This document shows, piece after piece, positions 25,418 through 33,564 of a stretch of 64,000 nt of DNA; position 1 is the first letter of the stretch, and every line of letters starts with the position of its first letter. The DNA comes from Nonomuraea dietziae (lineage in GTDB: Bacteria; Actinomycetota; Actinomycetes; Streptosporangiales; Streptosporangiaceae). The notes under the pieces were generated by a model. The model saw nothing but the letters and a program-made list of their open reading frames with translations, searched no databases and had not been told where the DNA came from. Made by a program: the position numbers and the translations under genes. Location of the stretch: positions 5,332,001 to 5,396,000 of the forward strand of contig NZ_JACIBV010000001.1 in the NCBI RefSeq assembly GCF_014195505.1, read 5' to 3'.

Positions 25418-26281
25418 ATGCCAGGACAGCGGTGGTACACCCCCTACCTGTTCGCGCTGCCCGCGCTGGCGCTGTTCGGGGTGTTCTTCGTCTGGCCTGC
25501 CCTGACCGCGATCCAGCTCTCCTTCATGGAGTACGACGTGGTGTCCCCGCCCGAGTTCGTGGGCCTGGACAACTTCGTCAAGATGGTCGGCGACTCCACG
25601 TTCTGGACCGCCACGCTCAACTCCGTGCTGTTCCTGATCGGGCTCTTCCCCCTTCTGGTGGTGGCGCCGCTGTTGCTGGCCGTCCTGGTGAACCAGAAGC
25701 TGCCGGGGATCAGGACGTTCAGGATGCTCTACTACCTGCCGGTGGTGACCTCGATGGTCGCGGTGGCGGTGGCCTGGGAGTACGTCTTCCACCAGCAGGG
25801 CGTGCTCAACTGGATCCTCACCGGGGCAGGACTGCTCGACCAGCCCATCCAGTACCTGCTCGACCCGTTCTGGGCGCTGCCCGCGCTCATCCTGGTCGAG
25901 GGCTGGAAGAGCATGGGCTTCTACATGATGATCTATCTGGCCGGCCTGCAGACGATCGACAGCTCGCTCTACGAGGCGGCCAGGGTCGACGGCGCGTCGG
26001 CGTGGCAGCGGCTGTGGCGCATCACCGTGCCGCTCATGATCCCCTACATCGCGGTCGCGATCACGATGGAGATGCTCGACGCCATGCAGGCCTTCACCTC
26101 GGTCTACGTGATGACCAGAGGCGGCCCGCAGGACGCGACGCTGACGCTCGGCTACTACATCTGGTCGGCGGGGTTCGAGCACTACGCCATGGGCTACGCC
26201 AGCGCGGTCGGACTCGTGCTGTGGGTCGTGATGATCGCGATGGCGATGCTCAACTACCGCATCACCAAGGGGAGATCATGA
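25418..26281 (+). CDS. Sugar ABC transporter permease (MalF type)
   Basis: A 287-residue inner-membrane protein with six helices. It begins WYTPYLFALPALALFGVFFVWP, and the cytoplasmic EAA loop is YEAARVDGASAWQRLWRITVP. The ATG at 25418 has AGGA seven bases upstream and fits the promoter at 25347-25375; an in-frame ATG at 25307 would lie before that promoter. The stop overlaps the next permease start (ATGA). No ATPase gene is present in the cluster, so the pair probably uses a shared MsiK-type ATPase encoded elsewhere. Confidence 0.93.
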   Translation: MPGQRWYTPYLFALPALALFGVFFVWPALTAIQLSFMEYDVVSPPEFVGLDNFVKMVGDSTFWTATLNSVLFLIGLFPLLVVAPLLLAVLVNQKLPGIRTFRMLYYLPVVTSMVAVAVAWEYVFHQQGVLNWILTGAGLLDQPIQYLLDPFWALPALILVEGWKSMGFYMMIYLAGLQTIDSSLYEAARVDGASAWQRLWRITVPLMIPYIAVAITMEMLDAMQAFTSVYVMTRGGPQDATLTLGYYIWSAGFEHYAMGYASAVGLVLWVVMIAMAMLNYRITKGRS

Positions 26282-27087
26282 GACGCGCGGGCATGTACGT
26301 CCTGCTGACCGCGATCGCGCTGGTCTTCGTCGGTCCGTTCCTGATCCTGCTGTCGGCGGGGCTGAAGCCGTCCGGCCAGGCGGTCTTCTCCTTCCCTCCC
26401 GACATCATCCCCCGCCCGCCGGTGCTGGACTGGGTGAAGGAGGCGTGGACGGCGATCCCCTACCCGCGCTACCTGCTCAACTCGGTCATCTACGTCGGCG
26501 CGACGGTGCCGTTCTACGTCCTGGTCTCCGCGCTGTGCGCCTACCCGCTGGCGCGGCTGCGCTTCCGCGGCAGGAACCTCATCTTCCTGGCGATCCTGTC
26601 GACGATGTTCCTGCCTGGCGAGGTCATGCTGATCCCCCGCTTCCTCGTGGTCTCGCAGCTCGGGATGGCCGACACGTTCGCGGGAGTGATCCTTCCCGGA
26701 CTGCTGTCGGCCTTCGGGATCTTCCTGCTCCGCCAGACGTTCGCAGGGGTGCCGCGCGAGATCGTGGACGCCGCCCGCACCGACGGCTGCCACGAGCTGC
26801 GCATCTTCTGGCACGTCATGCTGCCTGCCGCCAGGCCGACGCTGGCGATCCTCGGCATCTTCGGCTTCATCTCCGTCTGGAACAGCTTCATCTGGCCCCT
26901 GGTGGTGCTGAAGGACTCGGCGAAGTACCCGATCGCGCTCGGGATCGCCTACCTGGCGGGGATCACCGGCACCGACGTCCGCACGCTCGCCGCAGGAACG
27001 ATCATCTCGATCATCCCGGTGGTCGTCGTTTTCATGATCATGCAACGCCACGTCCTCGAAGGCATGCGAGGCGCAGTGAAAGGTTGA
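26278..27087 (+). CDS. Sugar ABC transporter permease (MalG type)
   Basis: A 269-residue six-helix permease, partner of the preceding one. It begins AGMYVLLTAIALVFVGPFLILLS, has a LKPSGQAVFSFPPDIIPRPP loop and the EAA motif EIVDAARTDGCHELRIFWHVMLP. It ends MQRHVLEGMRGAVKG, the standard C-terminus for MalG-type proteins. It is translationally coupled to the first permease. The first exported toroid protein follows after three bases. Confidence 0.93.
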   Translation: MRRAGMYVLLTAIALVFVGPFLILLSAGLKPSGQAVFSFPPDIIPRPPVLDWVKEAWTAIPYPRYLLNSVIYVGATVPFYVLVSALCAYPLARLRFRGRNLIFLAILSTMFLPGEVMLIPRFLVVSQLGMADTFAGVILPGLLSAFGIFLLRQTFAGVPREIVDAARTDGCHELRIFWHVMLPAARPTLAILGIFGFISVWNSFIWPLVVLKDSAKYPIALGIAYLAGITGTDVRTLAAGTIISIIPVVVVFMIMQRHVLEGMRGAVKG

Positions 27088-27090
27088 CCG

Positions 27091-28590
27091 ATGTTGACTC
27101 GACGGCAGTTCGGCTTGGGCACGCTGGCCATGGGCGCGCTCGGCTTCACCGGCGCGGCAGGCTACGACTACACCTCACGCGAGACCTTCGACCTGTTCGA
27201 CAGGGCCTTCCACGACAGTGGGGCCACCGGCCAGCCCAGCCACACCAACGAGCTGGGCGCGCTGGGCTGGGGCCAGTCGTACGTGCTGGCCGCCTTCGTC
27301 AGGATGTACGAGGCCTACAAGGACCCCCACTACCTCGACAGGCTCATCACCAACATCGACCTGGTGCTCGCCGGCCGCGACTCGGTGCGAGGGGTGAGCG
27401 ACTACCGCGGCCTGTCCCTGCCGTCCTGGCGCAACACCAGCTACTCGGCGGGCGGCGTGACCCTGCTCGGCGCCGACGGGCGGCCGGTGCTGGAGGTGCG
27501 CAGCGCCCTCACCAACGTCAGTGACGCCGTGGCGACCGTCACGGCGGTCAGCGCGGAGGGCCGCTTCACCCTCGTGGTGAACAACCCAAGGAAGAAACGG
27601 GTCTCCACCTTCACCGACCTGACGATGGACCAGACCAGCCCCGACTACGCCGTGCGGCGCGTCCTCGCCGCCTACCCCTCGCCGAACATGGTGACGGTCA
27701 AGGACCTCTCGGGCGGCTCGGCCCCGGCACCCGGCACCTTCCAACTGGCCGCCGCGCCGGTGCTCTTCTCCGTGCACACCGGCATGATCACCTACCCGAT
27801 GGCCTCCTTCGTCAGGCTCGTGCACCACAGCCCCCGCCTGCGCGCCGACCCCCGCTACCGGGCCAAGGCCGCCGAGTACCTCACCGCCGTCAGGCAGGCG
27901 GTCGCCGTTCACGAACGCGAATGGAGGGACGGCGGCTACTTCGTCTGGCCCAAGCACATGCCCGTCCCCTACGACGGCACCGAGCAGCCCCACAACCAGA
28001 CGCTCGGCCTGGGCCTGACCTACGCCGAACTGGCCGCGGCGACGGGCGAGCAGGTCTATCGCGACCGCACCAGGCGCCTGGCCGCCGCCTTCGCGCGCGA
28101 CCTGACCGCCGACGCCAGCGACGCCTACGTCTGGCCGTACTGGCCCACGTCCGGGAAGATGTACACCGGCTACACGCAGGCCGACGACGTCTCCGAATGG
28201 ACCCCGTCGTACGGCAGGCCGCCCGTCGGCGCGCAGCAGCGCGAAGACCTCAGCCACGCGGGCATCGACGTGGAGTTCGCCGCCGTCGCGCACCGCTGGG
28301 GCCTGGCCTTCCGAGGACACGACATGGTCCGCCTCGCCCGTACCTACACCAGGAACCTGGCCACCACCGACAACGGCGTGGCCACGACCTTCCTCTACGT
28401 CGACGGCGGCGGCGGGCTCGCCCCCGCGGGGCAGTACCTCCAGGCGCCCAGGTTCATGCCGGTCGCCCCGTGGGAGCCCGCCCTCTTCACCCACGCGCGG
28501 CAGGTCTACGACGACCACGCCGTCGAGTCGCAGATGGGCTCCAGCCTGCTCTGTGTCGCCTACCTCAACTGGTTCGCCAGGCGCTCCTAG
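27091..28590 (+). CDS. Tat-exported helical-toroid protein, unknown family (member 1)
   Basis: A 499-residue protein of no family I recognise. The start LTRRQFGLGTLAMGALG is a twin-arginine signal. Residues about 25-110 are helices (DYTSRETFDLFDRAF, WGQSYVLAAFVRMYEAYKD, YLDRLITNIDLVLAGRD). A beta-rich insert follows (about 115-225), then a helical toroid with VHTGMITYPMASFVRLV, GYFVWPKHMPVPYDG, NQTLGLGLTYAELAAATG, DAYVWPYWP and EDLSHAGIDVEF. The fold resembles (alpha/alpha)n glycosidases and uronyl hydrolases. It follows the permease by three bases and is paralogous to the next two genes. Its role is presumably extracellular glycan processing, an inference from context. Confidence 0.75.
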   Translation: MLTRRQFGLGTLAMGALGFTGAAGYDYTSRETFDLFDRAFHDSGATGQPSHTNELGALGWGQSYVLAAFVRMYEAYKDPHYLDRLITNIDLVLAGRDSVRGVSDYRGLSLPSWRNTSYSAGGVTLLGADGRPVLEVRSALTNVSDAVATVTAVSAEGRFTLVVNNPRKKRVSTFTDLTMDQTSPDYAVRRVLAAYPSPNMVTVKDLSGGSAPAPGTFQLAAAPVLFSVHTGMITYPMASFVRLVHHSPRLRADPRYRAKAAEYLTAVRQAVAVHEREWRDGGYFVWPKHMPVPYDGTEQPHNQTLGLGLTYAELAAATGEQVYRDRTRRLAAAFARDLTADASDAYVWPYWPTSGKMYTGYTQADDVSEWTPSYGRPPVGAQQREDLSHAGIDVEFAAVAHRWGLAFRGHDMVRLARTYTRNLATTDNGVATTFLYVDGGGGLAPAGQYLQAPRFMPVAPWEPALFTHARQVYDDHAVESQMGSSLLCVAYLNWFARRS

Positions 28591-28608
28591 CCCCCCGGAG
28601 GCACATCC

Positions 28609-30150
28609 ATGCAGTTGTCCCGCAGGCAGTTCACCCTCGGCGCCCTGGCCATGGGCGCCCTCGGGTCCTTCGCAGGCACGGCCCACGCCTCGGCGGGGTA
28701 CGACTACACCTCGCGCGAGACCTTCGACCTGTTCGACAAGCTCTTCCACGAGAGCGGCAACGGCGGCCAGCCGACCGACACCAACGAGCACGGCGGCCTC
28801 GCGTGGGGCCAGTCGTACGTCCTGCTCGGCTTCATCAGGATGTACGAGGCCTACAAGGACCCCCACTACCTCGACAGGCTCATCGCCAACATCGACCTGG
28901 TGCTGGCCAACCGCGACTCGGTGCGCGCGGTCAAGGACCACAGGGGGCTGTCGCTGCCCGCCTGGCGGGCCATGGCGCCCTACACGGCGGGCATCGTCAC
29001 GCTGAAGAGCGCGGACGGCACGCCGCTGCTGGAGGTGCGCACCGCGCTGACCTACGCCGACAACGCGGTGGCCACCGTACGGGCGGGCAGCTCCGAGGGC
29101 CGCTTCACCCTGGAGGTGAAGAACCACAGGACCAACCTGGTGGCCACCTTCCCCGACCTGTCGCTCGACCCCGCGGCTGCCGACTACGCGGTGCGCAGGA
29201 TCTTCGACGCCTATCCGACGCCGACGCTGGTCACGGCGAAGGAGCTCAGGCCCTCGCCCGAGGCCGGAGCGATGCCCGTCCTGGGGGCGACGCCCTTCAC
29301 CTCGCAGCCCGTGGTCTTCACCGTGCACACCGGGATGATCACCTACCCGATGGCGTCGTTCGCGAAGATCGTCTTCAGGTCCCCGAAACTGCTGGCCGTA
29401 CCGAAGTACCGGCACAAGGCGGTGGAGTACCTGAAGGCGGCGCGGGACGCGGCGGCGGTCCACGACGACGAGTGGCGCCAGACCGAGGACGGCCACGGCT
29501 ACTTCGTGTGGAACAAGGGCACCCCGCTCGGCAACGACGGCACCGAGCAGCCCACCAACCAGAGCCTGGCGCTTGGCCAGACCTACGCCGAGCTGGCCGC
29601 GGCCACGGGCGACCCCTTCTACAGGGACAGGACGCAGCGGATGGCGCGCACGTTCGCCAGGGAGCTGCAGGTGGACGCCGACGACGCCTACGTCTGGACG
29701 TACTGGCCGACGTTCGGCAAGGTCCACAACGGCTTCGCCAAGACCGACGGCGTCTCCGAGTACACCCCGTCGAGCAACCCGGGACGCGGCGTCGAGGACC
29801 TCAGCCACGGCGCGATCGACGTGGAGTTCGCCGCGGCCGCCTTCCGCAACCACCTGTTCTACAAGGGCGAGGACATGGCCCGCTTCGCCCGCACCTACAG
29901 CAGGAACCTGATCGCTCCCACGGGCGCCGACGGCCATCCCACCGCCTACCAGCGTGTCAACGGCACGGGCAGCACCACCAGCGCGGGGCAGTACCTGCAG
30001 GCGCCGCGGTGGATGGCGGTGGCCCAGTGGGACGAGGCGGTGTTCACGCACGCGCGCTCGATCTACGAGGCGCGCGCGGTGCAGCCGCAGCTCGGCTCCT
30101 ACCTGGGCTGCGTCGCCTACCTCAACTGGCACGCGCGCAGGGGGGCCTGA
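28609..30150 (+). CDS. Tat-exported helical-toroid protein, unknown family (member 2)
   Basis: A 513-residue tandem paralogue of member 1. The Tat signal LSRRQFTLGALAMGALG ends AHASA, a good cleavage site. The same order follows: GYDYTSRETFDLFDKLFHES, WGQSYVLLGFIRMYEAYKD, beta-rich insert with LEVRTALTYADNAVATVRAG, VHTGMITYPMASFAKIV, GYFVWNKGTPLG, NQSLALGQTYAELAAATG, DAYVWTYWPTFGK and EDLSHGAIDVEFAAAAF. A 50-base stretch (28835-28884) is identical to member 1, suggesting recent duplication or gene conversion. GGAGG lies upstream of the ATG. The stop overlaps member 3's start by one base. Confidence 0.75.
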   Translation: MQLSRRQFTLGALAMGALGSFAGTAHASAGYDYTSRETFDLFDKLFHESGNGGQPTDTNEHGGLAWGQSYVLLGFIRMYEAYKDPHYLDRLIANIDLVLANRDSVRAVKDHRGLSLPAWRAMAPYTAGIVTLKSADGTPLLEVRTALTYADNAVATVRAGSSEGRFTLEVKNHRTNLVATFPDLSLDPAAADYAVRRIFDAYPTPTLVTAKELRPSPEAGAMPVLGATPFTSQPVVFTVHTGMITYPMASFAKIVFRSPKLLAVPKYRHKAVEYLKAARDAAAVHDDEWRQTEDGHGYFVWNKGTPLGNDGTEQPTNQSLALGQTYAELAAATGDPFYRDRTQRMARTFARELQVDADDAYVWTYWPTFGKVHNGFAKTDGVSEYTPSSNPGRGVEDLSHGAIDVEFAAAAFRNHLFYKGEDMARFARTYSRNLIAPTGADGHPTAYQRVNGTGSTTSAGQYLQAPRWMAVAQWDEAVFTHARSIYEARAVQPQLGSYLGCVAYLNWHARRGA

Positions 30151-31667
30151 TGTTACTCAAGCTGATCACGGCGGCCGCGCTGGTGCTGACGGCGACCCCC
30201 GCCCCCTCTCCCGCCGCGGCAGAGAGCGTGTGGCTGACGAAGTACAAGGCGCTCGAGGCGCAGATCGGGCACGCCGTCTACACCGACCCCAACAGTGCGA
30301 ACCTGGCGTGGGGCGAGAGCTACATCATGCGCAGCTACCTCGACGCCTACGCCGTCACGCAGGACACCTCCTGGCTCGACAAGGTCGTCACCCACGCCGA
30401 CACGGTCATCGGCAACGCCGACGACCTCGACGGCGACGGCTTCCACGGCTGGAGCACCGCGCAGTACTCGCCGGTCGAGCTGGCCAACCCGAGCTTCGAG
30501 AGCGCGACGACCGGCGACGCCACGCTCCCCGCGTCCTGGACCAGGTTCCAGGACACCGGCAGCCACGTCCACAGGACCACGGACACGCCAGGCGGCGGCA
30601 CGGGCACCCAGTCCGTGCGGGTCGTCTCCGACCTGACCAGGTGGAAGAAGCTCAGGCAGAACGTCAACAGCGCCTACGAGGGCGGGTCGCGATACCTGCT
30701 TCGCGGCTGGGGCAAGAAGAGCGGCTCGGTGACGGGACGCGTCGTGCTGCGCAACGGCTCGGCGACGATCTGCTCGCTCGACTACACGACCACCACCTGG
30801 ACGTTCAAGCAGACCACCTGCACGCTACCCACAGGTGGGCCCACGCTGACGGTCTGGCTGGAGCACGCGTCGTACACGGTCAGCGGCTCAGCGTCCTTCG
30901 ACGACGTGAAGCTGAGCGGGATCTTCCCCTACATGGTGCACGACGCCATGATCGGCATCCCGATCGCGGAGTTCGTCCGGCTGGTCGCGAAGACCCCCGC
31001 CCTGTCGGCGTACGCGGCCAAGGCGGGGACCTACCGCGCCTTCCTCGAAACCGAGGTCGTCCCCCGCTGGGAGCAGAGCGCCTACCTGGGCAACACCTGG
31101 AACGGCACCACGTGGAGGCAGCCGCCCAACATCGACACCTTCAGCCATACGGGAACGGCCAACGACCTGCCGTTCAACATGCCGCTGGGCTTCGCCAACC
31201 TGCTGCTGGTCCTGAACGTGGTCAACGGCGACGCGACCTACCTGTCGCGAGCCGTGAAGGTCGGGCAGTGGGCCAAGGCCAACCTGACCAACTCGGGCGG
31301 GGCGTACGTCTGGAACTACGGGACATACACCACCAAGAAGGAGGACCTGTCACACGCGAACGTGGACCTGTCGGCCTTCGTGGAGTTCTACCGGCGCGGG
31401 CAGGTGTTCACCGGGACCGACATGACGGCCTTCAAGAACACGCTCAAGAGCAAGATGTGGAACGGGTCGACGACCGCGCCCGCCTTCAGCCTGTACGTCG
31501 ACGGGACGTGGGCGGCCAACGGGGTCGACTACTTCCTGCACTCGTGGCTGGAGCTGACCGAGTTCGACCGGCAGGTGTGGACGCTGGCGTCCACCAAGTA
31601 CACGAACTTCACCGGGACCAACGCCTCCCACCTCATCACCCTGTCGCGCCTGCTGCGCTGGGAGTGA
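30150..31667 (+). CDS. Sec-exported toroid protein with inserted CBM-like domain (member 3)
   Basis: A 505-residue distant relative of the two preceding proteins. It has a Sec signal (MLLKLITAAALVLTATPAPS, cleaved near AAA-ES). WGESYIMRSYLDAY at about residue 54 aligns with WGQSYVL of the others. Residues about 112-252 are a jelly-roll like a family-4/9 carbohydrate-binding module (NPSFESATTGDATLPASW, YLLRGWGKKSGS, FDDVKLSG). VHDAMIGIPIAEFVRLV, GAYVWNYGTYTTK and EDLSHANVDLSAF then match the toroid motifs. The carbohydrate module supports a polysaccharide-facing role. The ATG overlaps the previous stop. A strong hairpin follows the gene. Confidence 0.75.
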   Translation: MLLKLITAAALVLTATPAPSPAAAESVWLTKYKALEAQIGHAVYTDPNSANLAWGESYIMRSYLDAYAVTQDTSWLDKVVTHADTVIGNADDLDGDGFHGWSTAQYSPVELANPSFESATTGDATLPASWTRFQDTGSHVHRTTDTPGGGTGTQSVRVVSDLTRWKKLRQNVNSAYEGGSRYLLRGWGKKSGSVTGRVVLRNGSATICSLDYTTTTWTFKQTTCTLPTGGPTLTVWLEHASYTVSGSASFDDVKLSGIFPYMVHDAMIGIPIAEFVRLVAKTPALSAYAAKAGTYRAFLETEVVPRWEQSAYLGNTWNGTTWRQPPNIDTFSHTGTANDLPFNMPLGFANLLLVLNVVNGDATYLSRAVKVGQWAKANLTNSGGAYVWNYGTYTTKKEDLSHANVDLSAFVEFYRRGQVFTGTDMTAFKNTLKSKMWNGSTTAPAFSLYVDGTWAANGVDYFLHSWLELTEFDRQVWTLASTKYTNFTGTNASHLITLSRLLRWE

Positions 31668-31678
31668 GGTTCTCTCCT

Positions 31679-31715
31679 GCCTCACGGGGAGCGTCAGCGA
31701 CCCTCCCCGTGAGGC
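31679..31715. terminator. Bidirectional hairpin between convergent genes
   Basis: GCCTCACGGGGAG (31679-31691) is perfectly complementary to CTCCCCGTGAGGC (31703-31715), a 13-pair stem with an 11-base loop. It lies between the toroid operon and the convergent aminotransferase gene and probably ends both transcripts. Confidence 0.8.
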
Positions 31716-31724
31716 ACGGGACGG

Positions 31725-32783
31725 CTAGGCGCGGAAGTCGGCGGCCGCCTTGAGGAAGGCGTCGTTGGCCTCGGGGGTGCCGATCGAGATCCGTGCGCCC
31801 TCACCGGCGAACGGCCGCACCGCCACCCCCTCCACCGCGCAGGCGGCGGCGAAGTCGAGCGTGCGCTCCCCCAGCCTGAGCCAGACGAAGTTCGCCTCGG
31901 TCGGCGGCACCGTCCAGCCCTGCGCGATGAGCGCCTCGCGGACCCTGGTGCGCTCCTTCACGACCGTGTCCACCCGCTCGAGCAGCTCGGCCTCCGCCTC
32001 CAGCGAGGCGACGGCGGCCAGCTGGGCCAGGTGGTTCACGGCGAACGGGATGATCGTCTTGCGGACCGCCGAGGCCACGGGCTCGTGCCCGACCAGGTAG
32101 CCCACACGCAGCCCCGCCAGGCCGTACGCCTTGGAGAAGGTGCGCAGGACGCAGACGTTCGGCCTGTCGCGGTAGAGCTCGAGCCCGTCGGGGACGTCGG
32201 CGTCGCGGACGTACTCCCTGTAGGCCTCGTCCAGCACCACGAGCACGTCGGAGGGCACCCTGTCGAGGAAGGCCTCGAGCGCGGCCCTGCGGATCGAGGT
32301 GCCCGTGGGGTTGTTCGGGTTGCAGACGAAGATCATGCGGGTGCGGTCGGTGACGGCCGCCGCCATCGCGTCCAGGTCGTGGTTCTCCTCGACCAGCGGC
32401 ACCCGCACCGAGGTCACGCCCGCCAGGTCGGCCAGCAGCGGGTAGGCCTCGAAGGAGCGCCACGCGTAGATGACCTCGGCGCCCGGCTCGCCGATCGTCT
32501 CGAAGAGCTGCTGGGCGACAGTGACGGAGCCCGCGCCCAGCGCCACATGCTCGGGCGGCACCCCGAACCTGGCCGCGATCGACTCGGTCAGCCTGACGGC
32601 GGCGGGGTCTGGGTAGCGGTTGATCTGCCTCGCGCCCTCGGCGATCGCCTCGACGACCGACGGCAGCGGGTCGTAGGGCGTCTCGTTGGAGGAGAGCTTG
32701 TACGACCGGCCGTCGGCGCTCACCACGGCCTTACCCGCCTTGTAGGGGGGCATAGTGTCAAGAATCGCGCGGAAACGAGGCAT
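31725..32783 (-). CDS. Histidinol-phosphate / aromatic aminotransferase (HisC-Pat type)
   Basis: A 352-residue fold-type-I PLP enzyme. [13 protein letters not shown] opens the domain, [17 protein letters not shown] follows, and [21 protein letters not shown] (Asp, Tyr) and [18 protein letters not shown] with the Schiff-base Lys are all in place. R at [18 protein letters not shown] GARISIG binds the carboxylate. The protein is monocistronic and away from his genes, so it may be the Pat-type aromatic aminotransferase rather than the histidine pathway enzyme. The ATG at 32783 follows GGGG at close range; the ribosome site is weak. Confidence 0.9.
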   Translation of the reverse strand: MPRFRAILDTMPPYKAGKAVVSADGRSYKLSSNETPYDPLPSVVEAIAEGARQINRYPDPAAVRLTESIAARFGVPPEHVALGAGSVTVAQQLFETIGEPGAEVIYAWRSFEAYPLLADLAGVTSVRVPLVEENHDLDAMAAAVTDRTRMIFVCNPNNPTGTSIRRAALEAFLDRVPSDVLVVLDEAYREYVRDADVPDGLELYRDRPNVCVLRTFSKAYGLAGLRVGYLVGHEPVASAVRKTIIPFAVNHLAQLAAVASLEAEAELLERVDTVVKERTRVREALIAQGWTVPPTEANFVWLRLGERTLDFAAACAVEGVAVRPFAGEGARISIGTPEANDAFLKAAADFRA

Positions 32784-33191
32784 GGCCCCATGCTAGTCGG
32801 CGGCACGAACAGCAGACTTCCGACCGCTCCCACCCGAGCACCTCGGCCGCCGGTGCCCGGTCAGGTCGGCGACCTCGCAGGCCCTGAACCCGTACAACCA
32901 CATCAGGTTCTCGGGGTCGGGGTCGGAGATGATCGTGGCCTGCGCGAGCGTGGTGACGGGCAGCAGCATGGTATGGCCTACCCGTTACGCCCATCCCTGT
33001 CCTCGCGGGCAGCCGAAGACGGGCCTCCTACATGACCCCCAAGGCGAGCCACTCGGCCGGCGGCCGTGACGTGGTTGTCGAGCTGGGCCGGCGGCGGCGT
33101 CCTGTCGCTGGTTGACCTCGAGGTGAGCCGTACCAGTTATCTGATCGCGGGCACGTCATCCACCGGCTATCCTGGCGATCTTCAGGGAGGC
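32784..33191. other. Intergenic stretch, no firm gene
   Basis: A 408-base stretch between the aminotransferase start and the small uncharacterised gene. A 58-codon frame on the minus strand (32793-32969, starting MLLPVTTLAQATIISDPDPE) ends nine bases before the aminotransferase start. It could be a small leader gene or a decayed fragment, and I cannot assign it. Nothing else convincing is seen. Confidence 0.35.
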
Positions 33192-33560
33192 ATGGTGAAG
33201 ACCAGACTGCGGGCCTTGCGGATCGACGGCCGCACCTACGTATGGACCGCTCGGATCGGCCACACCGTCCACTCCGATGACTGCCGTCGCTTCGTCCGGT
33301 TGCGGGTCTGGGGCAGCGGTAAGAACGGACAGGCGCTTCAGGCCGACCTGGTGTCCACCTATGAGGGCGGGCCATGGGGCTACTGCGCGACGGACACGTC
33401 TTATCCGACACCGCGTGACGTTCGCACGGTCATCGAACGCGCCATCCAGCGGGGGTGGGATCCACTGACACGAGGAGGGACGTTCCTCCTCCGCACGGGA
33501 GATCCCTCCTCGGCGCCCGAACTGGCCGACTTCGTGATCGCCGACCCTCAGCTGCCGTAG
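33192..33560 (+). CDS. Uncharacterised small protein
   Basis: A 122-residue protein I cannot name. It starts MVKTRLRALRIDGRTYVWTARIGH, continues FVRLRVWGSGKNGQALQADLVS and ends with PRDVRTVIERAIQRGWDP, LLRTGDP and FVIADPQLP, a mixed beta-then-helix domain with no signal or membrane segment. A perfect GGGAGG seven bases before the ATG supports this start; longer in-frame openings have none. It converges with the DUF1266 gene, four bases apart. Codon use is normal for the window. Small proteins of this kind occur scattered in actinobacterial accessory regions. Confidence 0.6.
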   Translation: MVKTRLRALRIDGRTYVWTARIGHTVHSDDCRRFVRLRVWGSGKNGQALQADLVSTYEGGPWGYCATDTSYPTPRDVRTVIERAIQRGWDPLTRGGTFLLRTGDPSSAPELADFVIADPQLP

Positions 33561-33564
33561 AACG

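Noticed and set aside
27175-30132. A very long open frame on the minus strand opposite the first two toroid genes
   Set aside because: The + strand has signal peptides, ribosome sites and two matching paralogues. The antisense frame is Val/Gly/Arg-rich, which is the usual by-product of very high GC third positions.
32793-32969. A firm gene for a 58-residue protein before the aminotransferase
   Set aside because: No recognisable domain and only position supports it; described as part of the intergenic stretch instead.
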